The notes: a model not told the origin generated them from the letters alone. A DNA stretch of 45,598 bases from Hoeflea sp. (GCF_030682515.1 NZ_JAUXOD010000091.1:1-45598), one strand, 5' to 3'. Counted from the first letter of the stretch, positions 28,556 to 37,096 are shown. Numbers and translations: made by a program.

Positions 28556-29179
28556 ATGATCGACGGAACCGCGCGCAGAGTGATCCAGCCAGGGCTCGAC
28601 CGGGCCGGGCACTGGCTGGCGCGACGCGGAGTGAAGGCCGATCATGTGACGCTCCTGGCCTGCGGCCTGGGCCTCGCCGCGGCCGCGCTGATCGCCATGG
28701 GGTCGATGATCGCGGCCCTGGCGCTGATCCTCGTGAGCCGGATCTGCGACGGTCTCGACGGCTCGGTGGCGCGGGCGACAAGAAAGACCGATTTTGGCGG
28801 CTATCTCGATATCACGCTGGATTTCGTGTTCTACGGGGCGATTCCCCTGGGCTTCGTCCTCCACGACCCGGCGGCCAACGGGCTCGCCGGCGCCGTGCTG
28901 ATCTTCTCGTTCTATGTCAACGGCGCAAGTTTTCTCGCCTATGCGATCCTCGCCGAGAAGCACCGCCTGACCACGACGCAGCGCGGGGTCAAGTCGATCT
29001 ACTTCACCACCGGCCTCGCCGAAGCCAGCGAGACCTTCCTCGTCTTCGCGATCTTCTGCCTGTGGCCGGACTGGTTCTCGCCGGTGGCCTGGCTCTTCGC
29101 CGCCATCTGCCTCTACACGGCGCTGTCGCGAATCATGCAGGCGCGGGCGGAGTTTTCCGACGACCTCTCAGAGGCCTGA
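28556..29179 (+). CDS. CDP-alcohol phosphatidyltransferase family membrane enzyme
   Basis: 207-aa inner-membrane enzyme. The catalytic signature D-x2-DG-x2-AR-x8-G-x3-D-x3-D is complete in ICDGLDGSVAR followed by GGYLDITLD. About five to six hydrophobic segments are present (for example residues 32-60, 85-100, 113-135, 160-200). The family joins a CDP-diacylglycerol or CDP-alcohol to an alcohol to make phospholipids. The specific product cannot be read. It does not look like PgsA or PssA by length and order, so I leave the symbol blank. AAGGAG lies before the ATG. Its 3' end overlaps the convergent metZ end by 12 bases. Confidence 0.88.
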   Translation: MIDGTARRVIQPGLDRAGHWLARRGVKADHVTLLACGLGLAAAALIAMGSMIAALALILVSRICDGLDGSVARATRKTDFGGYLDITLDFVFYGAIPLGFVLHDPAANGLAGAVLIFSFYVNGASFLAYAILAEKHRLTTTQRGVKSIYFTTGLAEASETFLVFAIFCLWPDWFSPVAWLFAAICLYTALSRIMQARAEFSDDLSEA

Positions 29180-30352
29180 GAGGGCGCGCTCGAAATCCTC
29201 GACCAGATCTTGGCCATCCTCGATCCCGGCCGAGAACCTGACCATGCCGGGGCTGATCCCGAGCTCGTCGCGCGCCTCGTCGGAGAGGCTCTTGTGGGTG
29301 GTCGTCGCCGGATGCGTGATCAGGCTCTTGGAATCGCCCAGATTGTTGGAAATCCTGGTGATTTCGAGCGCGTTCTGGAGTGCGAAGGCGGCAGCCTTGC
29401 CGGCCTTGAGCTCGAACGCCACCAGGGTCGAGCCGCCCTTCATCTGGCGCGCGCAGATCTCGGCCTGGGGGTGATCGGCCCGGCCGGGATAGATCACCCG
29501 GGCGACCGCCGGATGATCGGCCAGGAAATCGGCGACGCGGGCGGCATTCTCGCTCTGCTGCCGAACCCTGAGCGGCAGGGTCTCGAGGCCCTTGAGCAGC
29601 GTCCAGGCGTTGAATGGCGACAGCGACGGGCCGGTATGACGGAAATAATCATGCAGATGCTCGTCGATCCAGTCCTTGTCCGACAGGATCACGCCGCCCA
29701 GACACCGACCCTGGCCGTCGATGTGCTTGGTCGCGGAATAGGCCACGATATGCGCGCCAAGCTCGAGCGGCTTCTGCAGGAGCGGCGTGGCGAACACATT
29801 GTCGACCACGAGCTTTGCGCCGATCTGGTTGGCGAGCCTGGCGACGCCTTCGATGTCGACCACCTCGAGCGTCGGGTTGGTCGGGCTTTCGAGAAAGAAC
29901 ACCTTGGTGTTGGGGCGGATGGCGGTCTCGAAATTGGCAAGCTCCCGGCCGTCGACCAGCGTGGACTCGATCCCGTAGCGGGGCAGCAGCGTTTCCACCA
30001 CCCAGCGGCAGGAGCCGAACAGCGCGCGGGCCGCCACCACATGGTCGCCGGCGCGAAGCTGGCACAGCAGCGCCGCCGAGATGGCGGCCATGCCCGAGGC
30101 GGTGGCGCGGGCGTCTTCGGCGCCTTCCATCAGGCACATGCGTTTTTCGAACATGTCGTTGGTCGGATTGGCGTAGCGGGAATAGATGAAGCCCGGATCC
30201 TCGCCCTTGAAGCGCGCCTCGGCGGCTTCCGAACTCGAATAGACGAAACCCTGCGTCAGGAAGATCGCCTCGGATGTCTCGCCAAAGCCTGATCTTGTGG
30301 TGCCGCCATGGACGAGCTGGGTGGCGGGGCGGAGGGGTCGGTTGCTTGTCAT
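29168..30352 (-). CDS. metZ: O-succinylhomoserine sulfhydrylase (MetZ)
   Basis: 394-aa Cys/Met-metabolism PLP enzyme making homocysteine from O-succinylhomoserine and sulfide, in methionine synthesis. It shows SRYANPTNDMFEKR (PLP-contacting region), ASGMAAI, LESPTNP, DNVFATP and the PLP lysine K209 in SATKHIDGQGR. SKSLITHPATTTH is typical of the family. Cystathionine gamma-synthase is a close relative; the SAM-II riboswitch upstream and rhizobial precedent support MetZ. Expression should fall when SAM is high. Confidence 0.93.
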   Translation of the reverse strand: MTSNRPLRPATQLVHGGTTRSGFGETSEAIFLTQGFVYSSSEAAEARFKGEDPGFIYSRYANPTNDMFEKRMCLMEGAEDARATASGMAAISAALLCQLRAGDHVVAARALFGSCRWVVETLLPRYGIESTLVDGRELANFETAIRPNTKVFFLESPTNPTLEVVDIEGVARLANQIGAKLVVDNVFATPLLQKPLELGAHIVAYSATKHIDGQGRCLGGVILSDKDWIDEHLHDYFRHTGPSLSPFNAWTLLKGLETLPLRVRQQSENAARVADFLADHPAVARVIYPGRADHPQAEICARQMKGGSTLVAFELKAGKAAAFALQNALEITRISNNLGDSKSLITHPATTTHKSLSDEARDELGISPGMVRFSAGIEDGQDLVEDFERALSGL

Positions 30353-30366
30353 CGTCGTGATCCAAC

Positions 30367-30400
30367 AAAAAAACCGGCCTGCGAAGTCGCCAGCCGGTTT
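30367..30400 (-). terminator. Terminator in the metZ leader (riboswitch expression platform)
   Basis: On the minus strand AACCGGC and GCCGGTT form a stem, with an inner GCG/CGC stem above it, followed by seven T. It begins just after the SAM-II aptamer and ends 14 bases before the metZ ATG. This suggests that SAM binding promotes transcription termination. Confidence 0.85.
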
Positions 30401-30405
30401 TGCAA

Positions 30406-30466
30406 CCCGACCTTTTTAGCGACTTGTTTAACGTGGCTGCAAGCCGGTCGGCCAAATCACCACGGG
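30406..30466 (-). promoter_or_regulatory. SAM-II riboswitch aptamer upstream of metZ
   Basis: Reading the minus strand from 30466, the conserved SAM-II elements appear in order: CCCGTGGTGATTTGG, CTTGCAGCCACGTTAAAC, AAGTCGCTAAAAAGG. Helix P1 is CGTGG/CCACG. The pseudoknot helix P2 is CCGACC with GGTCGG at the 3' end. This is the alphaproteobacterial metA/metZ-type SAM-II pseudoknot, described for rhizobial methionine genes. Confidence 0.95.
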
Positions 30467-30552
30467 ATAAAGTGCCTTTTAGTGCCTCGCCGCGCTTGCG
30501 TCAATCGCCCCGCCTTGCCATCAAGGCACAAGTGAAACGGAGCGGGCAGACA

Positions 30553-31641
30553 GTGGGCGCCGGCATTCTCTCGGACCGCGCGATCAAGGCGCTTTTTGAT
30601 GGCGGAAAGCTTGCTTCCGGGGCGCCGCTCGATGCTGACCAGATCCAGCCCGCCAGCCTCGATCTGAGGCTCGGCGCGATCGCCTACCGGGTTCGCGCCA
30701 GTTTCCTGCCGGGACCCACCGCCCGCGTCGAGGACAAGCTCGCGCGATTGAGCATGCACCAGATCGATCTCTCCGCCGGGGCGGTGCTGGAAACCGGCTG
30801 CGTCTACATCGTGCCGCTGCTCGAAAGCCTGGCGCTGCCCGAGGCGATCTCGGCCTCCGCCAATCCGAAGAGCTCGACCGGCAGGCTCGATATCTTCACA
30901 AGGGTGATGACCGACTACGGCCAGGAGTTCGACAAGATCGCGCCCGGCTATCACGGCCCGCTCTGGCTCGAGGTCAGCCCGCGCACCTTCCCGATCGTGG
31001 CCAGGACCGGCTCGCGGCTGTCGCAGATCCGCTTCCGCCAAGGCCACGCGGTGCTGGACGAGGAACAATTGTCGCGCCTCCACCGGGAGGAGACGCTGGT
31101 CGCCTCCGAGACGCCGAATGTGTCGGGCGGCGGCATCGCCCTGTCGATTGATTTGAAGGGGCAGGGCACCGACGGCCTTGTCGGCTACCGCGGCAAGCAC
31201 CACACCGGCGTCATCGATGTCGACAAGCGCGGCGTTCACGACATTTTCGATTTCTGGGAGCCGCTGCACAACCGCGGCTCGGCCGACCTGATCCTCGATC
31301 CGGACGAGTTCTACATTCTTGTAAGCCGGGAATCGGTGCATGTGCCGCCGCTCTATGCCGCCGAGATGACGCCGTTCGATCCGCTGGTGGGCGAATTCCG
31401 GGTGCATTATGCCGGTTTTTTCGATCCAGGTTTCGGCCATACCGAGGCCGGCGGTGCGGGCAGCCGCGCGGTGCTGGAGGTGCGCAGCCACGAAGTCCCG
31501 TTCATCCTCGAGCACGGCCAGATCGTCGGCCGCCTGGTCTATGAGCACATGCTCGAGCGCCCTGCGGCGCTCTACGGCTCCGGGCTCGGATCCAACTACC
31601 AGGCGCAGGGCCTGAAGCTGTCCAAGCACTTTCGCGCCTGA
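30553..31641 (+). CDS. dcd: 2'-deoxycytidine 5'-triphosphate deaminase, long form
   Basis: 362-aa protein of the dUTPase/Dcd fold in the duplicated long form (about 360 aa) of alphaproteobacteria; classical Dcd is about 190 aa. The key motif SANPKSSTGRLDIFTRVMTD is present in the N-terminal half, with QIQPASLDLRLG earlier and EVSPRTFPI and SRLSQIRFR after. It deaminates dCTP to dUTP for thymidylate synthesis. The start is a GTG at 30553 with GGAG ten bases upstream; a GTG seven codons earlier is possible. It is divergent from metZ. Confidence 0.9.
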   Translation: MGAGILSDRAIKALFDGGKLASGAPLDADQIQPASLDLRLGAIAYRVRASFLPGPTARVEDKLARLSMHQIDLSAGAVLETGCVYIVPLLESLALPEAISASANPKSSTGRLDIFTRVMTDYGQEFDKIAPGYHGPLWLEVSPRTFPIVARTGSRLSQIRFRQGHAVLDEEQLSRLHREETLVASETPNVSGGGIALSIDLKGQGTDGLVGYRGKHHTGVIDVDKRGVHDIFDFWEPLHNRGSADLILDPDEFYILVSRESVHVPPLYAAEMTPFDPLVGEFRVHYAGFFDPGFGHTEAGGAGSRAVLEVRSHEVPFILEHGQIVGRLVYEHMLERPAALYGSGLGSNYQAQGLKLSKHFRA

Positions 31642-31660
31642 GTGAGGCCCCGTCCGCGCC

Positions 31661-32476
31661 CTATTCCGGCGCCCGCGCCGGTCCGGCCTGCAAGGCCCGC
31701 AGTTCGGCGATGTCCTTGCGGATCTCCCTCAACTCCTTGAGCATCGTGCCCTGTTCGGTGGCCAGCGCCTCGCGGTCCGCGGACGCTTCCGCGTCATGCT
31801 CGGCCTGCATGGCCGAGACGATGATGCCGATGAACAGATTGAGCACCGTGAACGTCGTGCACAGGATGAACGGCAGGAAGAACGCCCAGGCCAGGGGATA
31901 GACCTCCATCACCGGCCGGACGATGCCCATCGACCAGCTTTCGAGCGTCATGATCTGGAACAGCGAATAGGCCGAGGCCGGAATCGAGCCGAACCAGTCC
32001 GGGAAGCTCGCGGCATAAAGCTTGGTCGCCATCACCGAGAAGACATAGAAGACCAGCGTCAAGAGCAGCATGATCGATCCCATGCCCGGCAGTGCGGCGA
32101 CAAGGCCGCCGACCACGCGCTTGAGCGAGGGCACCATGGAGATCATGCGCAGCACCCTGAGCACGCGCAGCGCCCGGAGAACGGAGAGGCTTCCCGTCGC
32201 CGGGATCAGCGCCACGCCCACCACCAGCAGATCGAACACCCGCCACGGATCGCGAAAGAAATCGAGCCGCCAGACCAGGAGCCGGGCCGCGACCTCGAGC
32301 ACGAAGATCGTGAGAATGCCCTTGTCGAGCACCTGCAGCAGCGGTCCGAACCGGTTCATCACCTCGGGCACCGTTTCCAGTCCGAGGGTGATCGCATTGA
32401 TGACGATCAGGATGGTGATGACGGTTTCAAACCGCCGGGACAGGAGCAGGGCTTTGAGACGGTCCATGGGATGCAA
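31661..32476 (-). CDS. Bacterial voltage-gated sodium channel (NavBac family)
   Basis: 271-aa six-TM ion channel subunit expected to form tetramers in the inner membrane. S4 carries four arginines three apart (R101, R104, R107, R110 in SVLRALRVLRVLRMI). The pore filter TLESWSMG (177-184) is the same as in NavAb, with Glu178-Ser180 types that favour Na+. S6 is FTVLNLFIGIIVSAM. The C-terminal 35 residues (LATEQGTMLKELREIRKDI) have heptads of a coiled coil, as in NavBac tails. No partner gene is apparent. Start ATG at 32476, with an internal ATG three codons on. Confidence 0.93.
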   Translation of the reverse strand: MHPMDRLKALLLSRRFETVITILIVINAITLGLETVPEVMNRFGPLLQVLDKGILTIFVLEVAARLLVWRLDFFRDPWRVFDLLVVGVALIPATGSLSVLRALRVLRVLRMISMVPSLKRVVGGLVAALPGMGSIMLLLTLVFYVFSVMATKLYAASFPDWFGSIPASAYSLFQIMTLESWSMGIVRPVMEVYPLAWAFFLPFILCTTFTVLNLFIGIIVSAMQAEHDAEASADREALATEQGTMLKELREIRKDIAELRALQAGPARAPE

Positions 32477-32566
32477 TCATGTTGGTGTGGAAGGCGCCCG
32501 TCATATGAGGCCGGCCCCGCGCTCCGTCAAGCCGTCCGCGCCGGCTGGCGAGGCCGCTCTTGGTGC

Positions 32567-32596
32567 TTGACAGTTTGCCCGGTGCGCGCCAAGGAT
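32567..32596 (+). promoter_or_regulatory. Putative promoter of tRNA-Gly
   Basis: TTGACA at 32567-32572 and AAGGAT at 32591-32596, 18 bases apart, stand 10-39 bases before the tRNA. The -35 matches the consensus, the -10 is weak. Confidence 0.4.
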
Positions 32597-32605
32597 CAGT
32601 CGCGC

Positions 32606-32679
32606 GCGGGTGTAGCTCAATGGCAGAGCAGAAGCTTCCCAAGCTTACGACGAGGGTTCGATTCCCTTCACCCGCTCCA
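32606..32679 (+). tRNA. tRNA-Gly (anticodon CCC)
   Basis: 74 nt with acceptor stem GCGGGTG/CACCCGC, D-arm TAGCTCAATGGCAGAGC, anticodon loop TTCCCAA flanked by AAGC/GCTT, T-arm GAGGGTTCGATTCCCTT and encoded CCA end. The anticodon reads CCC, decoding GGG. All conserved tRNA positions are present. No repeat of its 3' end is seen nearby, so there is no sign of an integrated element. Confidence 0.95.
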
Positions 32680-32718
32680 CCCCCGACAATTCCTTGACCG
32701 AGCTCCGATCCCTTGCCG

Positions 32719-34659
32719 TCAGGCCTTGGGGCAATGCGGCGTTTTTTCCCACAGGTGGGTGTCGGTCGCCAGTTGCCGCAGCGCGCGCCAACCGGAATAG
32801 GACATCATGAGCCAGTAGACCGGCGTCAGCAGCAGCCATCGCTTCCTGAGCCTCGTGCGTTCGTGGCGGGTGAAGCCCCACCAGCCCATGGCGACGAAGG
32901 TCAGGTAGCTTCCGGTGATGTTGGCGAAGTCGATCCACATCAGCACGCCCTGGAAGGCAGGAACCGGCGTCGCCGTGCCGGAGACCAGCCAGGCCAGCGT
33001 CAGTCCGATGAACACGAACATCAGCGGATGGGCGAGTGCCGACACCAGCATGCCCGCGATCATCAGCTGGAACACCAGGAACCCGGCGGCGCCCAGCGCC
33101 CCGAAGGTCCGCAGCGGCCGCCGCATCGCCACCAGCCAGGTCTGCGCCCATCCCTTGAGCCATCTCGTGCGCTGCTTGATCCAGACCTCGCGCAGGGCCG
33201 GCGCGGTTTCGACGGTCGCGCTCCGGAGCGTTCCGGTGCGGTAGCCATGCGCATAAAGCCGCAGGCCGAGATCGGCGTCCTCGGTCACATTGTGCGGGTC
33301 CCATCCGCCGACATGCTCGAGCGCCGAGCGCCTGAAATGATTGGAGGTGCCGCCGAGCGGAATCGGCATGCCGGCGCGCGCCAGGAACGGGATCAGGACG
33401 CGGAACAAGCCGCTGTATTCCAGCGCGAACAGTTCCGGGATCCATCTCGAGCGGAAATTGGCGATCGCCAGCGGCGCCTGCAGGCAGCCCAGCTGCGCGC
33501 CGCCGTGGCGGAATGCTGCCCAGGCCTCCCGCAGCTGGCCCGGCGCGGGCTTGTCCTCCGCGTCATAGACCGCGACCAGCGAGCCGCGCGCGCCCTGCAG
33601 CGCATATTGCAGCGCCTTGGGCTTGGTCCGCGGCCCGAAGTGCGGCGTGCGGACGATCTCGCATTCCGGCCCGAGGCCTTGCGCCTGCAGCGCGCCGATC
33701 GTCTCCGTGTCGTCGGCCTCGCACACATATTTGACGTCGAGCAGGCTCTTGGGCCAGTCGAGCGCCGAAATCCGCGACACCAGCGCCGGCGCCATCGCCG
33801 CTTCGTTGCGCAGGGCGATCAGCACCGTGTAGACCGGCAGCGGCGTGTCCTCCGCCCCCATTGGCGGGCGCGCCGGCGCGGGCGCAAGCACGGCGGCCGC
33901 CAGGGCGGTCAGGCGCAGCAGGATCCCGCCCGAGAAAAACACGGTCAGCACCACATGCAGCACGGTGAAGGCCAGGAACGGCCAGACCAGAACTCCAGTG
34001 ACGGCGAAACACAGCGCGAGCGCCAGCGCGAACCCCTGGGCGGCGGTCATCACCCGTCGGGCGCTCATGTCGCGCGGATCCTGATCGAGCTCGAATGTCG
34101 CCCGCCGCACCCTGTCGTCGGCGCCAGCCTGCCACACGGCTTCGCGGATGGTGGCGGGCGAAGCGACCGCCAGCCCCCCGCGCAACCCCGGCCTTGCGGC
34201 AAGCTGCGCCTTCTGCGCCTCGAGCAGTCGGGCTTCGGGAACGATCACGGTGATCTGCCCGTCCGGGCGCGACAGCCTGAGCGGGCCATCGCGGCGCAGC
34301 AGCACGTCCATCGTCGGCAGCCGGACCACCTGGTTGGGGTCGATCCGGTCAAAATGCGGGAGTCCCAGTTCGCCGGCGAGCCAGCGATAGTAGAGACCGG
34401 GCTCGATCAGGCCCCGCGCCATGAGTTCCTTTTCGATCGTGGTCCCGTGGGTCCGTGCGGCCCGGGCCGCCGCCTCGACATGCGGCTTGCCGATGCCGCA
34501 ACTGACGAAAAACCGGGCTTCGTCGAAGTCCTCGCCACCCCCGTCGCGCGGCGCTGTCGTGGGCCGCGGGCCCGCGCGGCGACCGTCGTCGCGGACCAGC
34601 CGCAAGCCTGGCGGTGCACTGCCGGAGAGACGCTGCTCGTTGGTTTTGCTTGGGGCCAT
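32719..34659 (-). CDS. Processive family 2 glycosyltransferase with N-terminal T2SSE_N/MshEN-like domain
   Basis: 646-aa inner-membrane enzyme. Residues 45-180 form a soluble domain (FFVSCGIGKPH..., GTTIEKELMARGLI, LAGELGLPHFDRIDP) like the N-terminal domain of type II secretion ATPases. Two membrane segments follow (about 203-258). The GT2 catalytic domain has DAED (366-369), TED (459-461) and the processive-enzyme motif QRTRW (496-500). Four further hydrophobic segments close the protein. QxxRW enzymes make beta-linked polymers such as cellulose, curdlan or related exopolysaccharides; the product here is unknown. No PilZ domain is visible. I chose the ATG at 34659 because the next upstream ATG would run into the divergent gene, but the ribosome site is weak. 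Confidence 0.85.
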   Translation of the reverse strand: MAPSKTNEQRLSGSAPPGLRLVRDDGRRAGPRPTTAPRDGGGEDFDEARFFVSCGIGKPHVEAAARAARTHGTTIEKELMARGLIEPGLYYRWLAGELGLPHFDRIDPNQVVRLPTMDVLLRRDGPLRLSRPDGQITVIVPEARLLEAQKAQLAARPGLRGGLAVASPATIREAVWQAGADDRVRRATFELDQDPRDMSARRVMTAAQGFALALALCFAVTGVLVWPFLAFTVLHVVLTVFFSGGILLRLTALAAAVLAPAPARPPMGAEDTPLPVYTVLIALRNEAAMAPALVSRISALDWPKSLLDVKYVCEADDTETIGALQAQGLGPECEIVRTPHFGPRTKPKALQYALQGARGSLVAVYDAEDKPAPGQLREAWAAFRHGGAQLGCLQAPLAIANFRSRWIPELFALEYSGLFRVLIPFLARAGMPIPLGGTSNHFRRSALEHVGGWDPHNVTEDADLGLRLYAHGYRTGTLRSATVETAPALREVWIKQRTRWLKGWAQTWLVAMRRPLRTFGALGAAGFLVFQLMIAGMLVSALAHPLMFVFIGLTLAWLVSGTATPVPAFQGVLMWIDFANITGSYLTFVAMGWWGFTRHERTRLRKRWLLLTPVYWLMMSYSGWRALRQLATDTHLWEKTPHCPKA

Positions 34660-34702
34660 GACTCTGATAAACACACAGCGGAGACACCGGGAAACTAAAT
34701 CT

Positions 34703-35584
34703 ATGGTAGTGAAAACGCGTATGAATGCACCCCTATCCATTGAGGGTATTTTTCGAATTGCTTGCGTTCTGGTTGTTTTTTGTGGCGCCGCGCGGCCGGT
34801 GGCGAGCGCCGCCGACATCCTGGTGCCCAACTACATGGATCCGCGCGAGCGCATCCAGGTTCCCGACCTGCAATCGGTCAACCGGATCCGCTTTCTGACC
34901 ACGGTCGATTTCCCGCCCTTCAGTTTCCTCGACCAGACCAGCCGCCTGGCCGGTTTCCATGTCGACCTGGCGCGGGCGATCTGCGCCGAGCTGGATGTCC
35001 TGCCCAGGTGCCAGATTCAGGCGTTGCCATGGGACGAGCTCGACGCCGCGTTGATGGCGGGCCAGGCCGAGGCGATGATTTCCGGGCTGGCGATCACCCC
35101 CGACAGCCGGGCGAACCACAGCTTCACCCGGCCCTATCTCGCTTTGCCGGCGCGGTTCGCCGTGCGCACCGACACTTCTGTCTCCGGCTCAGGCGCCGCG
35201 AGCCTGGAAGGGCGGCGCGTGGGCGTGATCGGCGGCACCGCCCATGAAGCCATGCTGCGCGACTGGTTCGACGGCATCAGGCCGGTCACGTTCTCGCGGC
35301 CGGAATGGATGTTCGATGCCTTGAAGGCGGGCAAGGTCGACGCCGTGTTCGGCGACGGGCTGCAATTGTCGTTCTGGCTGTCGAGTGAGCGCGCCGAGGC
35401 CTGCTGCCGGTTCTTTGACGGGCCGTATTTTTCCCAGGCGCATCTGGGCGAAGGGCTCGCCATCGCCGTGCACCCGCGCAACGAGGCGCTGGCCACCGCC
35501 TTCGACCACGCCATCGCCGCGCTCACCCGGAACGGCCGCTTCACCGAGCTCTATCTGCGCTGGTTCCCCAACGGCCTCTACTGA
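34703..35584 (+). CDS. Family 3 extracellular solute-binding protein (orphan)
   Basis: 293-aa periplasmic protein of the polar amino acid-binding type (SBP_bac_3). A long signal peptide (hydrophobic IFRIACVLVVFCGAA, cleavage after ASA) precedes a mature domain with FPPFSFLD, GFHVDLARAICAEL, ISGLAITPDSR and GGTAHEAML. No permease or ATPase gene is next to it, so it is an orphan binding or sensory protein, or uses a transporter elsewhere. It is divergent from the glycosyltransferase with only 43 bases between the chosen starts. The ATG at 34703 follows GGGA by ten bases; an ATG six codons on is also possible. The ligand is unknown. Confidence 0.85.
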   Translation: MVVKTRMNAPLSIEGIFRIACVLVVFCGAARPVASAADILVPNYMDPRERIQVPDLQSVNRIRFLTTVDFPPFSFLDQTSRLAGFHVDLARAICAELDVLPRCQIQALPWDELDAALMAGQAEAMISGLAITPDSRANHSFTRPYLALPARFAVRTDTSVSGSGAASLEGRRVGVIGGTAHEAMLRDWFDGIRPVTFSRPEWMFDALKAGKVDAVFGDGLQLSFWLSSERAEACCRFFDGPYFSQAHLGEGLAIAVHPRNEALATAFDHAIAALTRNGRFTELYLRWFPNGLY

Positions 35585-36423
35585 CCGGCGTCCGACGGCC
35601 TGCTGCGCTTTGGCCCGGCCACGAAGGGCAGGGCCAGCGCCCAGCCGAGATTGGCGGTGCGGCCGTCGCGCCATTCCGACAGCCCGATCTCGATGCCGGT
35701 GTCGCCGCGCCGGGGCGATTGTGTGTAGGTCGAGAACATCCGGTCCCAGATCGCCAGGTTGAACCCGTAGTTCGAATCGGTCTCGCGCGGGTCGGTGGAG
35801 TGATGGATGCGGTGCATGTCGGGCGTCACGATCAGGAGCCTGAGCAGCGCGTCGGCCGCCTTGGGCAGCCGGATATTGGCGTGGTTGAACATGGCGGCGC
35901 CGTTGAGCACGACCTCGAACACCAGCACCGCCACCGGCGGCGCGCCGAGCGCGATGATGACGGCGGCCTTCCAGAGCATCGACAGCACGATTTCCAGCGG
36001 ATGGAACCGCAGCGCCGTGGTCAGGTCGAACCCGGTGTCGGCATGGTGCATCCGGTGGATGCGCCACAGCCAGGCCCATTTGTGGCTGACGACATGTTCG
36101 AGCCAGACCGCGAAATCCAGGATCACGAAGGCCAGGATGCCCGCCACCCAGATCGGCATCCCCATGAGCGGGAACAGGCCGTAGCCGGCCGATTGCGCCC
36201 ACAGCGCGGTGCCGACTGCGGCCAGCGGAAAGACGATCCGGAGCGCCACCGAGGACAGCACCACCATGGCAAGGTTGGTGACCCAGCGGCGGGTCTTCAG
36301 CGCGCCGCGCATCTCCTCGCGCTCAAGCCGCGGCGCCCAGAGCTCGACCAGGGTCAGGGCGATGAAAATCGTTGAAAATGCCAGAAGCCGGATCACCGGC
36401 TCGGACAGGCCGAAAAGCGTCAT
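35578..36423 (-). CDS. Fatty acid hydroxylase / sterol desaturase family membrane enzyme
   Basis: 281-aa integral membrane di-iron hydroxylase. Histidine clusters are visible in order: H...H in LEHVVSHK, HRMHH, NHANI and MHRIHH. Four to five hydrophobic segments are present. Members hydroxylate or desaturate fatty acyl, sterol or carotenoid chains; the substrate here is not readable, though ornithine-lipid or fatty-acyl hydroxylation would be plausible in rhizobia. GGAGACGG precedes the ATG. Its stop overlaps the convergent solute-binding gene by 7 bases. Confidence 0.88.
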   Translation of the reverse strand: MTLFGLSEPVIRLLAFSTIFIALTLVELWAPRLEREEMRGALKTRRWVTNLAMVVLSSVALRIVFPLAAVGTALWAQSAGYGLFPLMGMPIWVAGILAFVILDFAVWLEHVVSHKWAWLWRIHRMHHADTGFDLTTALRFHPLEIVLSMLWKAAVIIALGAPPVAVLVFEVVLNGAAMFNHANIRLPKAADALLRLLIVTPDMHRIHHSTDPRETDSNYGFNLAIWDRMFSTYTQSPRRGDTGIEIGLSEWRDGRTANLGWALALPFVAGPKRSRPSDAGQ

Positions 36424-36541
36424 GCTGCCGTCTCCTATGCGTAAATTCGCATATGTCATGCCACAGCCCGGATCGGCACGCGACACACAATTTGGTGAGG
36501 CGGGGCACGCGGCGCCGGCCGGCGGCGTTTATGCCATGAAA

Positions 36542-36955
36542 TCAGGCGTTTCTGAACCGCGCCATGGCGCTGCGCTCGATTGCCGCACAGGTGAGCTTGT
36601 CGAGGCCCAGCCGGTCGCGCAGCATCTGCAAGAGCCGGATTTCCTCCTGCTGGATGTTGTAGTCGGCCGACGCGACCTCGACCGCCAGCGCATAGGCGGT
36701 GTCGTAGAACTTGTGCGGCACGGCGTCGCGCACCACTTCGAGCACGATGTCGAGCCCTTCGGGGCCCGCGAGCAGCTCGGCCGCGGCGCGGGTGACCTCG
36801 ATCAGCCGCTCCTCGTCAAAGCCGTCGAACACCGGCAGGAAGGTGACCAGCCGGCCGATGCGCGCCAGTTCCGCATCGTTCATCGCCTTGTCGACGGCGG
36901 ACATGGTGACCATGAGATAGATGAGGGCGTCGTGGGCAGAGATACGCGAAGGCAT
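36542..36955 (-). CDS. TerB-like tellurite resistance domain protein
   Basis: 137-aa all-helical protein of the TerB-like (TerB/DjlA-type) fold. Typical elements are LIYLMVTMSAVDKAMNDAELARIGRL (helix with acidic metal-type positions) and AYALAVEVASADYNIQQEEIRLLQMLRDRLGL, a repeat of the same motif. Such proteins bind metal ions and act in stress or membrane complexes; the real role is unknown and no ter operon is here. It is a single gene facing left, and the neighbours give no functional clue. Confidence 0.82.
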   Translation of the reverse strand: MPSRISAHDALIYLMVTMSAVDKAMNDAELARIGRLVTFLPVFDGFDEERLIEVTRAAAELLAGPEGLDIVLEVVRDAVPHKFYDTAYALAVEVASADYNIQQEEIRLLQMLRDRLGLDKLTCAAIERSAMARFRNA

Positions 36956-37096
36956 GGGGCAAAGTTCCTCTTGATGTGGCGCGACAATAAGAACTCGGGC
37001 CGCGCTTCACAAGCTGCGCGAAGCGGATTTGGCCAATCCGCCGCACCCGGTCAGGCCGGCACGGCAGGCACGGTCGGCGGTCACCCTGCCTGCGCC

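Noticed and set aside
32606-32679. tRNA-Gly as an integration site
   Set aside because: No integrase gene and no repeat of the tRNA 3' end were seen in the window.
32645-33445. Antisense-frame ORF ending near the tRNA (ends VKGIEPSS)
   Set aside because: This ending is a known artefact of translating through a tRNA gene; the frame is an alternative reading of the glycosyltransferase.
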